A stretch of 33,647 nucleotides of DNA from Acidobacteriota bacterium (GTDB lineage: Bacteria; Acidobacteriota; Terriglobia; Terriglobales; Acidobacteriaceae), in assembly GCA_003225075.1 (NCBI GenBank), contig QIAP01000018.1, positions 1 to 33,647 on the forward strand. The letters are read 5' to 3'. Under the pieces are notes generated by a model. That model had not been told where the DNA came from, ran no database searches, and saw only the letters and a list, made by a program, of their open reading frames with translations. The position numbers and the translations under genes were made by a program. Below, piece after piece: positions 1 to 8,083 of the stretch. Position 1 is the first letter of the stretch, and every line of letters starts with the position of its first letter.

Positions 1-151
1 TGCCGCGCGTTCCCATTTCTCCCTGGGTAAGATCGAGGATCCCAGTCCGCTGACCGAGCTGGGCCATTTTCAGCAACGTTCCGCCGCAGGTTTGCTCCAC
101 ATCGTCACGATGGGCGGCAATGGCCAGGATGTCCAGGGGAAGCGAAGGCAT
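1..151 (-). CDS. bshB1: BshB1-like LmbE/PIG-L family N-acetyl deacetylase (5' part only)
   Basis: The first 50 codons of a gene that leaves the window on the left. The N-terminus reads [19 protein letters not shown], followed by a CGGTLLK segment and a [12 protein letters not shown] segment. This is the hallmark of the bacillithiol-biosynthesis deacetylase BshB1, a zinc-dependent LmbE-fold enzyme that removes the acetyl group from GlcNAc-malate. The family's zinc motif is usually AHPDD(V/A)E; here the Pro is Arg (AHRDD), while the His and both Asp are kept. The ATG at 149-151 is separated from the upstream ispA stop by 12 bases, so the two genes are probably co-transcribed. The specific BshB1 assignment rests on the GEMGTRG segment. 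The rest of the protein cannot be seen, so a different LmbE deacetylase is possible. Confidence 0.8.
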   Translation of the reverse strand, partial: MPSLPLDILAIAAHRDDVEQTCGGTLLKMAQLGQRTGILDLTQGEMGTRG

Positions 152-163
152 GTCAGTCGAGAA

Positions 164-1045
164 TTACTTCTTTCTCTCCACCAAGAATCGCGCCAAGGAT
201 TTCAGCGTATCCGCGCGAGGACCGAAGTCGTCCATCTCCGAAAGAGCTGCTTTCACGAGCACGTCAGCTTTCTTCACTGACTCGTCCACCCCGAACAGAG
301 CTGGATAGGTGGCTTTTTCCGCAGCGCTATCTTTGCCCGCGGTTTTGCCCAACTGATCGGAGGTTTGGGTGACGTCAAGAATATCGTCGACAATCTGGAA
401 TGCGAGTCCAATATTTTGTCCGAAGGAGCGAAGTTTGGCGACGGTTACATCGTTTGCCTCGGCATAGAGTCCGCCGCTCACGACACAGGCCGTGATCAGA
501 GCCGCGGTCTTGGCACGATGAATGTATTCCAGCGTTGTCGCGTCGGCCCGGGTGTGTTCGGCTTCGAGATCGACTACCTGACCGCCGATCATGCCATCTG
601 TCGTGCCAGTCGCACGGGCAACCTCCTTAATTATTTTCACTCGCCATTGCGCATGGCAGTGGAGACTTGCGAGCACTTCATAGGCCTGTGTCTGCAATGC
701 GTCCCCCGCCAGTATCGCGATCGCCTCGCCGAATACTTTATGGCAAGTAGGCCGCCCGCGTCTCAGATCATCGTTATCTAACGCCGGAAGATCGTCGTGA
801 ATAAGGGAGTAGGTATGGAACATTTCGAGGGCTGCGCCCAACTCGTCAATGCCATAAGGAGTAGTATCGGCCACCATTCGCCCCGCTTCCATGCACAAGA
901 TCGGTCGCAATCTCTTGCCTCCGGCAAACACACTATGCCTCATAGCTTTGTGAATGGAGACGGGGTGCTGCGTCTCTGGAGGCAACAATCGTTCCAGCGC
1001 CGCATCCGTAGCTGTGCGGCCCTGTTCGAGCACGTCCTTGAGCAT
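164..1045 (-). CDS. ispA: Polyprenyl synthetase, farnesyl-diphosphate synthase type
   Basis: Trans-isoprenyl diphosphate synthase condensing IPP with allylic diphosphates in the cytoplasm to make FPP, or GGPP, for quinones and undecaprenyl carriers. Seen: the substrate-binding segment GGKRLRP, the first Asp-rich motif DDLPALD (about residues 84-90), RRGRPT just after it, and the second motif DDILD (about residues 220-224). The first motif has four residues between its aspartates, with Tyr five positions before it. In this family that pattern is typical of bacterial (type II) FPP synthases. The frame extends upstream to a TTG at 1063, but the ATG at 1043-1045 gives a normal 293-residue protein and is preferred; neither start has a strong ribosome binding site. 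The neighbours xseB and the LmbE gene are common in bacterial isoprenoid gene neighbourhoods. Product chain length is inferred, not proven. Confidence 0.92.
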   Translation of the reverse strand: MLKDVLEQGRTATDAALERLLPPETQHPVSIHKAMRHSVFAGGKRLRPILCMEAGRMVADTTPYGIDELGAALEMFHTYSLIHDDLPALDNDDLRRGRPTCHKVFGEAIAILAGDALQTQAYEVLASLHCHAQWRVKIIKEVARATGTTDGMIGGQVVDLEAEHTRADATTLEYIHRAKTAALITACVVSGGLYAEANDVTVAKLRSFGQNIGLAFQIVDDILDVTQTSDQLGKTAGKDSAAEKATYPALFGVDESVKKADVLVKAALSEMDDFGPRADTLKSLARFLVERKK

Positions 1046-1189
1046 GGAGTGTGAGTATAACAATCTGTCGATGACGGTTGAAATCGAGCACCAATGACCG
1101 CACGCACGGATATCAGATCGGTGAGTGTGCAGTTCGCAGGAAATGAACGACGACGCCCGCAGGCGTCCTCGCAGGAATCCACGTTTTGC

Positions 1190-1561
1190 TTAGGCGGCGG
1201 CCGAATGGGAAGTCGCGGTACTGCGCAGCGCAGAACTGAGAATACCTCGTGTGTCCCAGGCAGGGCAGATATCGGCGGCCCCTGCAGCCAAGGCCGCTGC
1301 CCACATCTCTTCATCCGCGAGTCGGTGGGTGCATACGATCGAAACGCATGGGAATTCGTGGTGCAATTTTTCTACCTCGGATAGACGGGATAGTTCTACA
1401 TCCAAGACTGCGACATCTGCCCGGTGCTTCGCGATCGCGAGACGAAGATCGTCTAGTGATCGCGCCACATGAACGGACTGAAATTGACTGTGCAGGCTGG
1501 AGGCGAGAGCCTGAGCGATTCTGGAATCGCTCTGAAAAAGGACTACACTTAAGGCTTGCAT
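1190..1561 (-). CDS. Small degenerate response-regulator receiver protein
   Basis: A single-domain protein of 123 residues with the alternating beta/alpha pattern of a CheY-like receiver. Start chosen at the ATG at 1559-1561, which has a good ribosome binding site (GGGAG five bases upstream); the longer frame to 1630 lacks one. Candidate phosphoacceptor Asp54 lies in ADVAVLDVE, an acidic residue Asp12 follows strand 1, and Thr78 follows strand 4. The conserved Lys of strand 5 (normally in a KP pair) is missing: the position reads ICPAWD. There is no output domain. It is probably a pseudo-receiver, or a receiver with altered switching. It sits between xseB and ispA, all transcribed leftward. 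No partner kinase is visible nearby. Confidence 0.65.
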   Translation of the reverse strand: MQALSVVLFQSDSRIAQALASSLHSQFQSVHVARSLDDLRLAIAKHRADVAVLDVELSRLSEVEKLHHEFPCVSIVCTHRLADEEMWAAALAAGAADICPAWDTRGILSSALRSTATSHSAAA

Positions 1562-1652
1562 ACTTACTCCCTCGGGTTCGCCGTTCCCGCGGCGAACTGA
1601 GCAAGTGACAGCCAAGCTGACTGCTGTCACGAAAGGTTGATACCAGCGAGCA

Positions 1653-1907
1653 CTACGATTTCACGCGCCCGGTTCTTTCCGACACGTTTTCGTTCAAGTG
1701 CTCGAACGGCTGGGCCTGGAGCTTCCCGTTCTGCTTCAGCAGAACCTCCACTTTACCTTCAGCATTTTCAAGTTCCTTCCGGCAGGCTGAAGAAAGTTGC
1801 ATACCCTCTTCAAAAAGGGTTAGCGACTTCTCTAGAGGAACTTCGCCCTTTTCCAACTCCTGAACGATTTTCTCTAGCCGCTGGAGACACTCTTCGAACT
1901 TAGGCAC
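1653..1907 (-). CDS. xseB: Exodeoxyribonuclease VII small subunit
   Basis: Small subunit that assembles with XseA to form exonuclease VII, which degrades single-stranded DNA into oligonucleotides in the cytoplasm. The core FEECLQRLEKIVQELEKGE followed by a VPLEKSLTLFEEG segment is the diagnostic XseB helical hairpin. A GTG at 1905-1907 starts VPKFEE and gives 84 residues, close to the usual family length. GGAG lies about ten bases upstream, so I prefer it to the GTG at 1961, which would add an atypical 18-residue tail. The C-terminal tail after LLKQNGKLQ is not conserved. XseA is not in the window. The gene lies about 150 bp downstream of the methyltransferase gene and leads the xseB-receiver-ispA-bshB1 run. 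Confidence 0.88.
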   Translation of the reverse strand: MPKFEECLQRLEKIVQELEKGEVPLEKSLTLFEEGMQLSSACRKELENAEGKVEVLLKQNGKLQAQPFEHLNENVSERTGRVKS

Positions 1908-1934
1908 CTGGGGTCTGCTCCGAGCTTCTATTTT

Positions 1935-1950
1935 ATGCAATTTCTTGCAT
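1935..1950. repeat. Palindrome ATGCAA-N4-TTGCAT upstream of xseB
   Basis: Perfect inverted repeat with 6-base arms and a 4-base spacer (TTTC), lying 28 bases upstream of the preferred xseB start. The size suits a dimeric repressor or activator site, but it could be chance in an AT-rich stretch. If xseB actually starts at the GTG at 1961, this palindrome would be inside the coding region. Confidence 0.35.
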
Positions 1951-1965
1951 ACTGTGTCCACAATT

Positions 1966-1987
1966 TTTTAAAGCGCCAGGTTGGCGC
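1966..1987 (-). terminator. Possible weak terminator after the methyltransferase gene
   Basis: On the minus strand GCGCC-AACCT-GGCGC forms a 5-bp GC-only hairpin, followed by TTTAAAAAATT. It lies about 70 bases after the stop of the 2057-3931 gene and before xseB. The uridine run is broken by adenines, so efficiency is doubtful. Confidence 0.35.
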
Positions 1988-2056
1988 CCCGCTTTCGAAG
2001 GTTGCTTCTCATATAGGGACCAAATCGTGCGAGAAAGACTGGGCAGAGCGCCGAGT

Positions 2057-3931
2057 TCACCTGCTTGCAGCAGGCCGGGCAGAGGCGGCGGACCCTAAGG
2101 CTTCCAGGACGTCCACCGCAGAGGAGTACCTTCCCATCGGCGCACTGATCTGAGCGCCTTGGACCATGTCGCGTAGCGCGGTGAGCATCTCCCGAGCAAT
2201 GGCGACCCCTTCGGCTCGGGCGGCGTCGGGAGTGGCAGCTCGCCCCATGCGCTCCAGAATGGAATCGGGTACGGAGACTCGCAACTCATTCTTCATGAAC
2301 TCAGCATTGCGCACGCTTACAAGCGGCCAGATACCGGCCACTACAGGTATGCGGCAATGTTCGATTCTGCGCAGAAAGTTCTCCAGCAACGCCAGATCAA
2401 AGACCGGTTGAGTGACGGCATACTCGCCGCCTGCCCCAACCTTGAATTCAAAGCGGCGAATCTCCTCGTCAATGTTTGGAATGCCGGGGTTCGCGCCCAC
2501 CCCTATGACGAAGCCTGTACCTTGCCCGATAGGGTTGCCGCCGATGTCGAGCCCGCGATTCAGATTGTGTACGATGTTCACCAAGCCAATCGCATCCACA
2601 TCGAAAACAGCGGTTGCGTCGGGATAATTCCCCATCTTCGGCGGATCGCCGGTGATGCAGATCAGGTTGCGGATCCCCGTGGCTGCCGCGCCCAGCAAAT
2701 CGGATTGAATGCACAAAACGTTACGGTCGCGGCAGGTGTAATGCAGGATTGCCTCGATGCCAACTTCTTGCTGTACAAGCAGTGAGAGCGCCTGGTTACT
2801 CATGCGAGCGGAGGCGCGCGGGCTATCAGGAATATTGATCCCATCCACACCGACTGATTTTAGAAAACGTGCGCCTTCCACTTCTTTACGGATATCGGTG
2901 CCCTTGGGCGGAACGATCTCCACCATGGTGACGAATTCGCCCCTCGCCAACTTAGCTCCGATACGGGAACGCTCCTCGAGCGGAATGGTCGGACCGGCAG
3001 AAGGCGCGGGTGGAGTGCTCACGCCGTGGGAGCCGGAAGCTTTCGCTCGGGCTCCCCCCACGCGAAGCGCTGCTTTCATGACACGGATATGTTCAGGGGT
3101 AGTACCGCAGCATCCGCCAACGATACGCACGCCAGCCGCGACAAACTTCCGCGCATAGCTGGCCATGTATTCCGGCGAACACAGATAGATATTCCGGCCT
3201 TCGACTGATCGCGGGACACCGGCATTGGGTTGCGCTGCAAGGGGCAGGGAAGTGGCGGCGTGCACGCGCTCGATTGCATCGAGCATGGCGACTGGACCCA
3301 CGCTGCAATTGCACCCGATTAAGTCTGCTCCCCACTCCTCCAACTTAGCGGCGAAGGTCTCAGGATCGGCGCCATCCAGACAATTGCCATCTTCATCAAT
3401 CGTGACCTGCGCTACGACCGGAATCTTTGGATTCACGTCGCGAGCTGCCAATATCGCCTGGTGCAGTTCTTCAAGATATCCGAAGGTCTCCAGAATGAGG
3501 AGGTCAACGCCGCCTTCCACCAATGCTTCGATCTGTTCGCGAAAGGAATCTCGTGCTTCCTGGTAAGAAGTCTTGCCAAGGGGTTCAATAAGAATTCCCA
3601 GTGGCCCGACCGAACCAGCTACCCACAGATCAAAGCTCTTGGCAGCTTCTCGCGCCAGGCGGGCGCCTGCCAGATTGATATCGCGGGCACGATCGGCCAG
3701 ACTGTGGCGGGCGAGTCGGAAGCTGTTGCCGCCGAACGTGTTGGTCTCGACAATTTCCGCGCCGGCTTGAAGGTACTCGTGGTGGATATTTCGAATCAGA
3801 TCGGGCTGCGACAGGTTTAGCTCGTCGTAACAACGATTTAAGAAAATGCCCTTGGAGTAGAGAAGGGTGCCCATAGCGCCGTCACAAAGCACCGCGGAGG
3901 TTTTCAAATGGGCAAGCAGGTCAGAAGGCAT
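2057..3931 (-). CDS. Bifunctional homocysteine S-methyltransferase / 5,10-methylenetetrahydrofolate reductase
   Basis: Two enzymes in one 624-residue cytoplasmic protein. Residues 1-290 are a betaine-homocysteine methyltransferase/MetH-N-like barrel: CDGAMGT near the start, ETNTFG at about 62-67, the zinc ligand Cys209 in GCNCSVGP and the Cys274-Cys275 pair in GGCCGTTPEH. A Pro/Ser/Gly-rich linker follows (about 291-320). Residues 330-600 form a methylenetetrahydrofolate reductase barrel (MVEIVPPKGTD, DGINIPDSPRAS, ICITGDPPKMGNYP). The same fusion is known from Bacillus YitJ. It would link one-carbon folate metabolism with methionine regeneration without cobalamin-binding domains, since none are present. 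No clear ribosome binding site precedes the ATG at 3929-3931; the short upstream region does not show a recognisable SAM riboswitch. Confidence 0.93.
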   Translation of the reverse strand: MPSDLLAHLKTSAVLCDGAMGTLLYSKGIFLNRCYDELNLSQPDLIRNIHHEYLQAGAEIVETNTFGGNSFRLARHSLADRARDINLAGARLAREAAKSFDLWVAGSVGPLGILIEPLGKTSYQEARDSFREQIEALVEGGVDLLILETFGYLEELHQAILAARDVNPKIPVVAQVTIDEDGNCLDGADPETFAAKLEEWGADLIGCNCSVGPVAMLDAIERVHAATSLPLAAQPNAGVPRSVEGRNIYLCSPEYMASYARKFVAAGVRIVGGCCGTTPEHIRVMKAALRVGGARAKASGSHGVSTPPAPSAGPTIPLEERSRIGAKLARGEFVTMVEIVPPKGTDIRKEVEGARFLKSVGVDGINIPDSPRASARMSNQALSLLVQQEVGIEAILHYTCRDRNVLCIQSDLLGAAATGIRNLICITGDPPKMGNYPDATAVFDVDAIGLVNIVHNLNRGLDIGGNPIGQGTGFVIGVGANPGIPNIDEEIRRFEFKVGAGGEYAVTQPVFDLALLENFLRRIEHCRIPVVAGIWPLVSVRNAEFMKNELRVSVPDSILERMGRAATPDAARAEGVAIAREMLTALRDMVQGAQISAPMGRYSSAVDVLEALGSAASARPAASR

Positions 3932-4009
3932 TCTGATTGAGAATACAAGATAGAAGCCATTTTTGCATCAGCACCACCCTCGCCGCTTACGAATAAGGGA
4001 AAACTGCTC

Positions 4010-4018
4010 TGCTATAAT
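4010..4018 (+). promoter_or_regulatory. Extended -10 promoter for the beta-propeller lipoprotein
   Basis: TGCTATAAT is a perfect extended -10 element (TGn plus TATAAT). No good -35 is seen at the usual distance, as expected for an extended -10 promoter. Transcription would start near 4025, giving a leader of about 45 bases before the preferred start at 4070. Confidence 0.6.
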
Positions 4019-4069
4019 CCGTTTTTCGCATCTAAATCTCCATCCAGCTTGCAGTTCGGAGTGCCAGGT

Positions 4070-5320
4070 TTGAAACAAGCTTTGACCGCTGCTCTCGTAT
4101 TTTTCTCGACTAGTGTGTGCGTGTCCTGCAGCGGATATCGGGCGCCTTCTACTCGGACGACTACTACTACCGGCGTCCAATTTCGCGCTTTCGTCTCGCA
4201 GGATGTGTCATCCGTCTTTGCCAGCGCAGGTCTGTTTCTAATAGACGCTGCGAAGGACGCAATTGTGCGCCAGCCACCCATTCCCGCGGGTAATGCCCCG
4301 GGACTTATGACGCTCTCGCCGAACAAGAAGCTAACACTAGTGTTCAGTGCATCGAATAATTCAGTCGCTGCCATCAGTAACGCGACCGAAAGCTCAATCG
4401 GAAGTGTTTCCTTGCCAGGTCCGACCGAAAGTATGGCAGTTTCTCAGGACGGTTCCACTGGATATGCCGCTGTAAGCAGCGCCCCGGTCGCGGGTCAATC
4501 CCCAGGCGCGGTTGAAGTGCTTAATCTAACTGGGGGAAGCACCATTGAAATAGGTGTCACCAGCGCCCGTTACCTGGTGGCAAGTCACAACACAAATCGA
4601 CTTCTCGTGTTCAGCGATAACTCTGATGTAGTGACGGTAATTGCGCCCAGCAATATCGGAACCTCTACCGACCCGCGAACGTTTGTCCCCGGCTTCGACC
4701 GGCCAGTCTGGGGTGTTTTCAGCACTGATGACACCACCGCGTACATCCTGAATTGTGGTCCAGAATGCGGGGGGCAAGCAGCTAGTGTGCAAACATTGGA
4801 TCTCACGCAGAACCCGCCGGTTGCTGGTCCAGCCTTGCCGGTTCCGGCCGCCACGGTTGGTCTGTTGACGGGTTCTACACTGTACGTCGCGGGCACTCCT
4901 CTCGGGACAGCTTGTGATTCTTCCACTGCGGCCACCAGTTGTGGAGTGTTGAGTGTCGTCGATGTGGCCTCCATGACCCTGACCAACCCTAGTCCCATCA
5001 TCATCACTGACGGGTATCACAAGCGGATGGGTATGGGAAGCAACGGACAATTATTCGTCGGCGCGCGCACCTGCACCGAAATAAGCACGGCTTCCGAGGT
5101 CAGAGGCTGCCTTTCAATTTTTAACACCGCGAACTCGAGTGTCGTCGTTCCGCCTGAAAATGGCGATGTTACCGGCTTGGAGCCGATAGCTAACCGGGAT
5201 GTCGTTTATGTGGTTCAGGGCGGAGAGTTGCGTATCTTCAATACGACGACAGACAAACTCGGAAGCAATCAGGTTGATATTGCCGGCCAGGCAATCGATG
5301 TGAAAAGCTTAGACTTCTGA
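4070..5320 (+). CDS. Secreted YVTN-like beta-propeller lipoprotein
   Basis: Start chosen at the TTG at 4070, because GGAG lies eight bases upstream and the protein then begins MKQALTAALVFFSTSVCVSC, an ordinary signal peptide with a possible lipobox Cys at residue 20 (the -3 residue, Cys, is unusual). The upstream in-frame TTG at 4049 is less likely. The mature part, about 395 residues, is Thr/Ser/Gly-rich. It repeats a four-strand blade pattern (for example GLMTLSPNKKLTLVFSASNN, ESMAVSQDGSTGYAAV, PVWGVFSTDDTTAYIL), like YVTN/YncE-type seven-bladed propellers. Four extra cysteines in short loops (NCGPECGG; the ACDSS/SCGVL pair) could form disulfides outside the cytoplasm. Function unknown; a binding or scaffold role at the cell surface is inference. 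It is convergent with the acylase gene. Confidence 0.75.
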   Translation: MKQALTAALVFFSTSVCVSCSGYRAPSTRTTTTTGVQFRAFVSQDVSSVFASAGLFLIDAAKDAIVRQPPIPAGNAPGLMTLSPNKKLTLVFSASNNSVAAISNATESSIGSVSLPGPTESMAVSQDGSTGYAAVSSAPVAGQSPGAVEVLNLTGGSTIEIGVTSARYLVASHNTNRLLVFSDNSDVVTVIAPSNIGTSTDPRTFVPGFDRPVWGVFSTDDTTAYILNCGPECGGQAASVQTLDLTQNPPVAGPALPVPAATVGLLTGSTLYVAGTPLGTACDSSTAATSCGVLSVVDVASMTLTNPSPIIITDGYHKRMGMGSNGQLFVGARTCTEISTASEVRGCLSIFNTANSSVVVPPENGDVTGLEPIANRDVVYVVQGGELRIFNTTTDKLGSNQVDIAGQAIDVKSLDF

Positions 5321-5370
5321 TCGGCGGCGAGCTCCGAGTCGCAGCATTTGCGTACGCCTGCAATCCCGCT

Positions 5371-7833
5371 TCATTTTCCCGGCTCAAGTTCTAACTGATG
5401 CTTCCTTGCCGTCTGCACTGCCGTCCGCGAAAACGGCAGTAGGAAAGTAAAACCTTCAGACCAGGAGCGCCACTGGTCCATGTAGTAAGGGCTGAGGAAG
5501 TTACCAGATTCCCCGGTGACGAGATTTAGCCTCGTTTGGTCGAGGTCTGAAAGATCAACCGTGAGCCTTTCTGATGGACCAAAAGTTCGGCCAACTTGCT
5601 TCACCGTGTAACCACCGCCCGATTGATCGTGAAGGCCGGGCCCCGTCCAACGGCCGATGATCGGAAGCCGGCTCAGAATCGGATGCTCAATTTCAACCGG
5701 CGAAAACTTTCCCCAATGCCAGTTGCTTAGGTCCTTAGGCGCTAAAGAGTCGCTCACCGCCGCCTCCACCGCCGCCGCCAGAAGTTCGTCGTAGTTTTCG
5801 TATCTCTGTGGCAGCCACCGCTTGGGCTGTTTCAGCAGAATATTCTCGATCCAGATTGAAGCCATCTCCCATTGATAGCTCTTCCAGCCGAATGTTCCCT
5901 CGGCTGATTGGTCATCATTTTTCGCGGCCCCGAGTCTTGCTTCCAATAATAAGCGCGCCAGTTCGCGTCGCGAGACCCTCTCGATAGTAGGGGCAGCCGA
6001 ATCGATCGTGAGTCTTCCATCCCAGTCACGCATCAGTTCACGCGCCTGGCGGGCCCGTCCGGAGAGGTCTTTGGTGTGATCTAAAGCGTAAACAAAGCGC
6101 TCGGTGCAGAAGCGATCGTAGGCGGAATAGATATCATTCTGCAGTGCCAGCATGTCAGCAGCCTCAAACTTCTTGCCTGATTCCAGCACGCGATAGATGC
6201 GCTCGGTGCGCCACGGTGCTCCCCATTGGTTGCTAAGGCTATAGAGATACCCATCCGGCGTTATGCGTCCATTGGCGGTGGCTATTATTCCCGAAGGAGG
6301 GTCGTACACGCTGGGCAGCTTTTCAAATGGCACGTAACCAGTCCACTCGTGATAATTGTCCGTGCCGCTCACCGGCACACTTCCGTCCCCAGCAGCCCGG
6401 ATTGGAATGTGTCCTGTCGCTTGATACCCAATGTGTCCGTCCACATCGGCATACGCCGCATTCTGTGAGGGGGAATCCCACGTGGAAAGCGCCCGACGGA
6501 ACTCATCCCAGTTCTGCGCGGCGTCCACGTCAAAGAACGGGTCATGCATCGAGTCGTAGAGTGTCCAACTCAGCGCAAGCTTCCGCGACTCGCCCGGAAC
6601 CAGCTCCGTCATGATTGGACCGTGTCGCGTCAGGGCGACATCCACCGTAACGTCGGGTCTGTTCTTGACGTGAATCACCTCTTCACGATGCTCCAGAGGG
6701 CGCCAACCTTGGGGAGTCAGATATTGACCAGAGCCGTTGAAGGTCTCAACATAAACGTCTTCGACAGTCGGACCTACGTTGGTAAATCCCCAGGCAATCC
6801 TTTGATTGTGCCCCACCGTCACAAACGGCATTCCGGGTAGCGTCACACCGGCGACGTCGAACCTCCCGCATCGCAGGTGAGCTTCATACCACAGATTGGG
6901 CATCTCATGATTGAGGTGCATGTCATTGGAAAGCAATGGCCTTCCTGTCACCGTGTGCTGCCCGGAAACGACCCAGTTATTGGAGCCGGGCACGAGCAGG
7001 AGATCATCGCCAGTTTGCTGAGAAGAGTAGGTGGGGGATTGTAAGGTTTTATGCTCCGCGGAAGCTTTATTACCCGAGCGGCGATTCTCCTCGTAGTCTT
7101 GCCGCTTGCGCTCCACGCGCCGCGGGTCGGCGGAGGGTGGCCGGTCTCGCCAGGAAGAGTTAACGTATAAATCAGCGGTAAGCTCCGGGCCAAGCTTGCC
7201 GAGGATCTTCTCTCGCGTCAACGCTTCTCGATACGGTCCATGGTTTAGGTCCTGTACCAACCGTGCGCCGATTAAAAGAGTGTCCTCTATCGTCCACGGA
7301 TGCGGCGAGTAACGAAGGATGCGAAATTCAATCGGCAGGCGGTCACGGTGTGAGTCGATGAAAACGTTCACCCCTCGTGCGTATGCTTCAAAGAAAGAAC
7401 GATCGCGTGGCGAGGTCGTTTCCCCTGCGCGGCGGGCGACGGCGCACAGACCCAGAATGCGTTGCTCGCGATCGTGCTTGATAAAGTCCGGGCCAAGAAT
7501 CTCTGCGATCTCTCCGGCTGCAAATCGCCGCATGATGTCCATTTGCCAAAGCCGGTCTTGCGCGGTTACATAACCCTGGGCGAAGAAGAGATCTTCGAGA
7601 GATGCCGCCTCGATGGTGGGTACCCCGTGGCTGTCGCGAGTAACGGAGACGGGGGCAGAAAGTTCCTGAACGACAATCTTGCCGTCCAACTGGGGAAGTG
7701 CAGACCGTGCCTCGAAATAGAGCCACGCAACGACGATGAGAATTATGGCGAAGAGCAGCAGGACTGCTATCAAGATACGAAGGAACCAACGAGGACGTCT
7801 GGAAGCGGAGATAGCAATCGCGGTAGTTGCCAT
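5371..7833 (-). CDS. Membrane-anchored penicillin acylase family (Ntn) hydrolase
   Basis: 820 residues. A short basic N-terminus is followed by one transmembrane helix (about 17-40), so the catalytic part is probably periplasmic and tethered rather than released. The alpha part includes RDSHGVPTIEA and FAQGYVTAQDRLWQMDIMRR. The autocleavage site and nucleophile are in VPGSNNWVVSG: Ser284 would become the N-terminus of the beta subunit after self-processing. The beta part has LLSNDMHL, VTLPGMPFVTVGHN and QNAAYADVDGHIGY, all family landmarks. Relatives cleave penicillins, acyl-homoserine lactones or other amides; the substrate cannot be read from sequence. A charged, low-complexity segment at about 229-275 precedes the cleavage site and probably is the removable spacer peptide. 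Confidence 0.92.
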   Translation of the reverse strand: MATTAIAISASRRPRWFLRILIAVLLLFAIILIVVAWLYFEARSALPQLDGKIVVQELSAPVSVTRDSHGVPTIEAASLEDLFFAQGYVTAQDRLWQMDIMRRFAAGEIAEILGPDFIKHDREQRILGLCAVARRAGETTSPRDRSFFEAYARGVNVFIDSHRDRLPIEFRILRYSPHPWTIEDTLLIGARLVQDLNHGPYREALTREKILGKLGPELTADLYVNSSWRDRPPSADPRRVERKRQDYEENRRSGNKASAEHKTLQSPTYSSQQTGDDLLLVPGSNNWVVSGQHTVTGRPLLSNDMHLNHEMPNLWYEAHLRCGRFDVAGVTLPGMPFVTVGHNQRIAWGFTNVGPTVEDVYVETFNGSGQYLTPQGWRPLEHREEVIHVKNRPDVTVDVALTRHGPIMTELVPGESRKLALSWTLYDSMHDPFFDVDAAQNWDEFRRALSTWDSPSQNAAYADVDGHIGYQATGHIPIRAAGDGSVPVSGTDNYHEWTGYVPFEKLPSVYDPPSGIIATANGRITPDGYLYSLSNQWGAPWRTERIYRVLESGKKFEAADMLALQNDIYSAYDRFCTERFVYALDHTKDLSGRARQARELMRDWDGRLTIDSAAPTIERVSRRELARLLLEARLGAAKNDDQSAEGTFGWKSYQWEMASIWIENILLKQPKRWLPQRYENYDELLAAAVEAAVSDSLAPKDLSNWHWGKFSPVEIEHPILSRLPIIGRWTGPGLHDQSGGGYTVKQVGRTFGPSERLTVDLSDLDQTRLNLVTGESGNFLSPYYMDQWRSWSEGFTFLLPFSRTAVQTARKHQLELEPGK

Positions 7834-8083
7834 GAGAAGGCTCGATTCTATGGGTCCTCAGCCGGTAAAACAATGACTTGAAATGACGGCGGCGGAAAAA
7901 CGCTCCATTCGAGTAACATCTTTGAGCAGCTTGTTATCATGTGAAAGCTGCGCGAGACAGCCGCTAGTACTGTTCTCCTATGGCTCGTTACACCTTCCAC
8001 GGGTTTGTGAAAATTGCCACAAGAGAGACAGTGCCCGACTAGTCGCCGATTTGCCGCACTTTTGAAGGCCGTGAGGAAGGGTG

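Noticed and set aside
1045-1081. Promoter TTCAAC-N17-TATACT upstream of ispA
   Set aside because: The -10 is good but the -35 matches just three of six positions, and it would leave almost no leader before the start codon; not strong enough to annotate.
1094-1608. Overlapping plus-strand open frames opposite the receiver gene
   Set aside because: The minus strand has a strong ribosome binding site and receiver fold; the plus-strand products are basic and featureless.
3932-4048. SAM riboswitch upstream of the methyltransferase/reductase gene
   Set aside because: Expected for a methionine gene in some phyla, but the roughly 100-base region lacks recognisable SAM-I or SAM-II core sequences, and the opposite strand carries the lipoprotein promoter.
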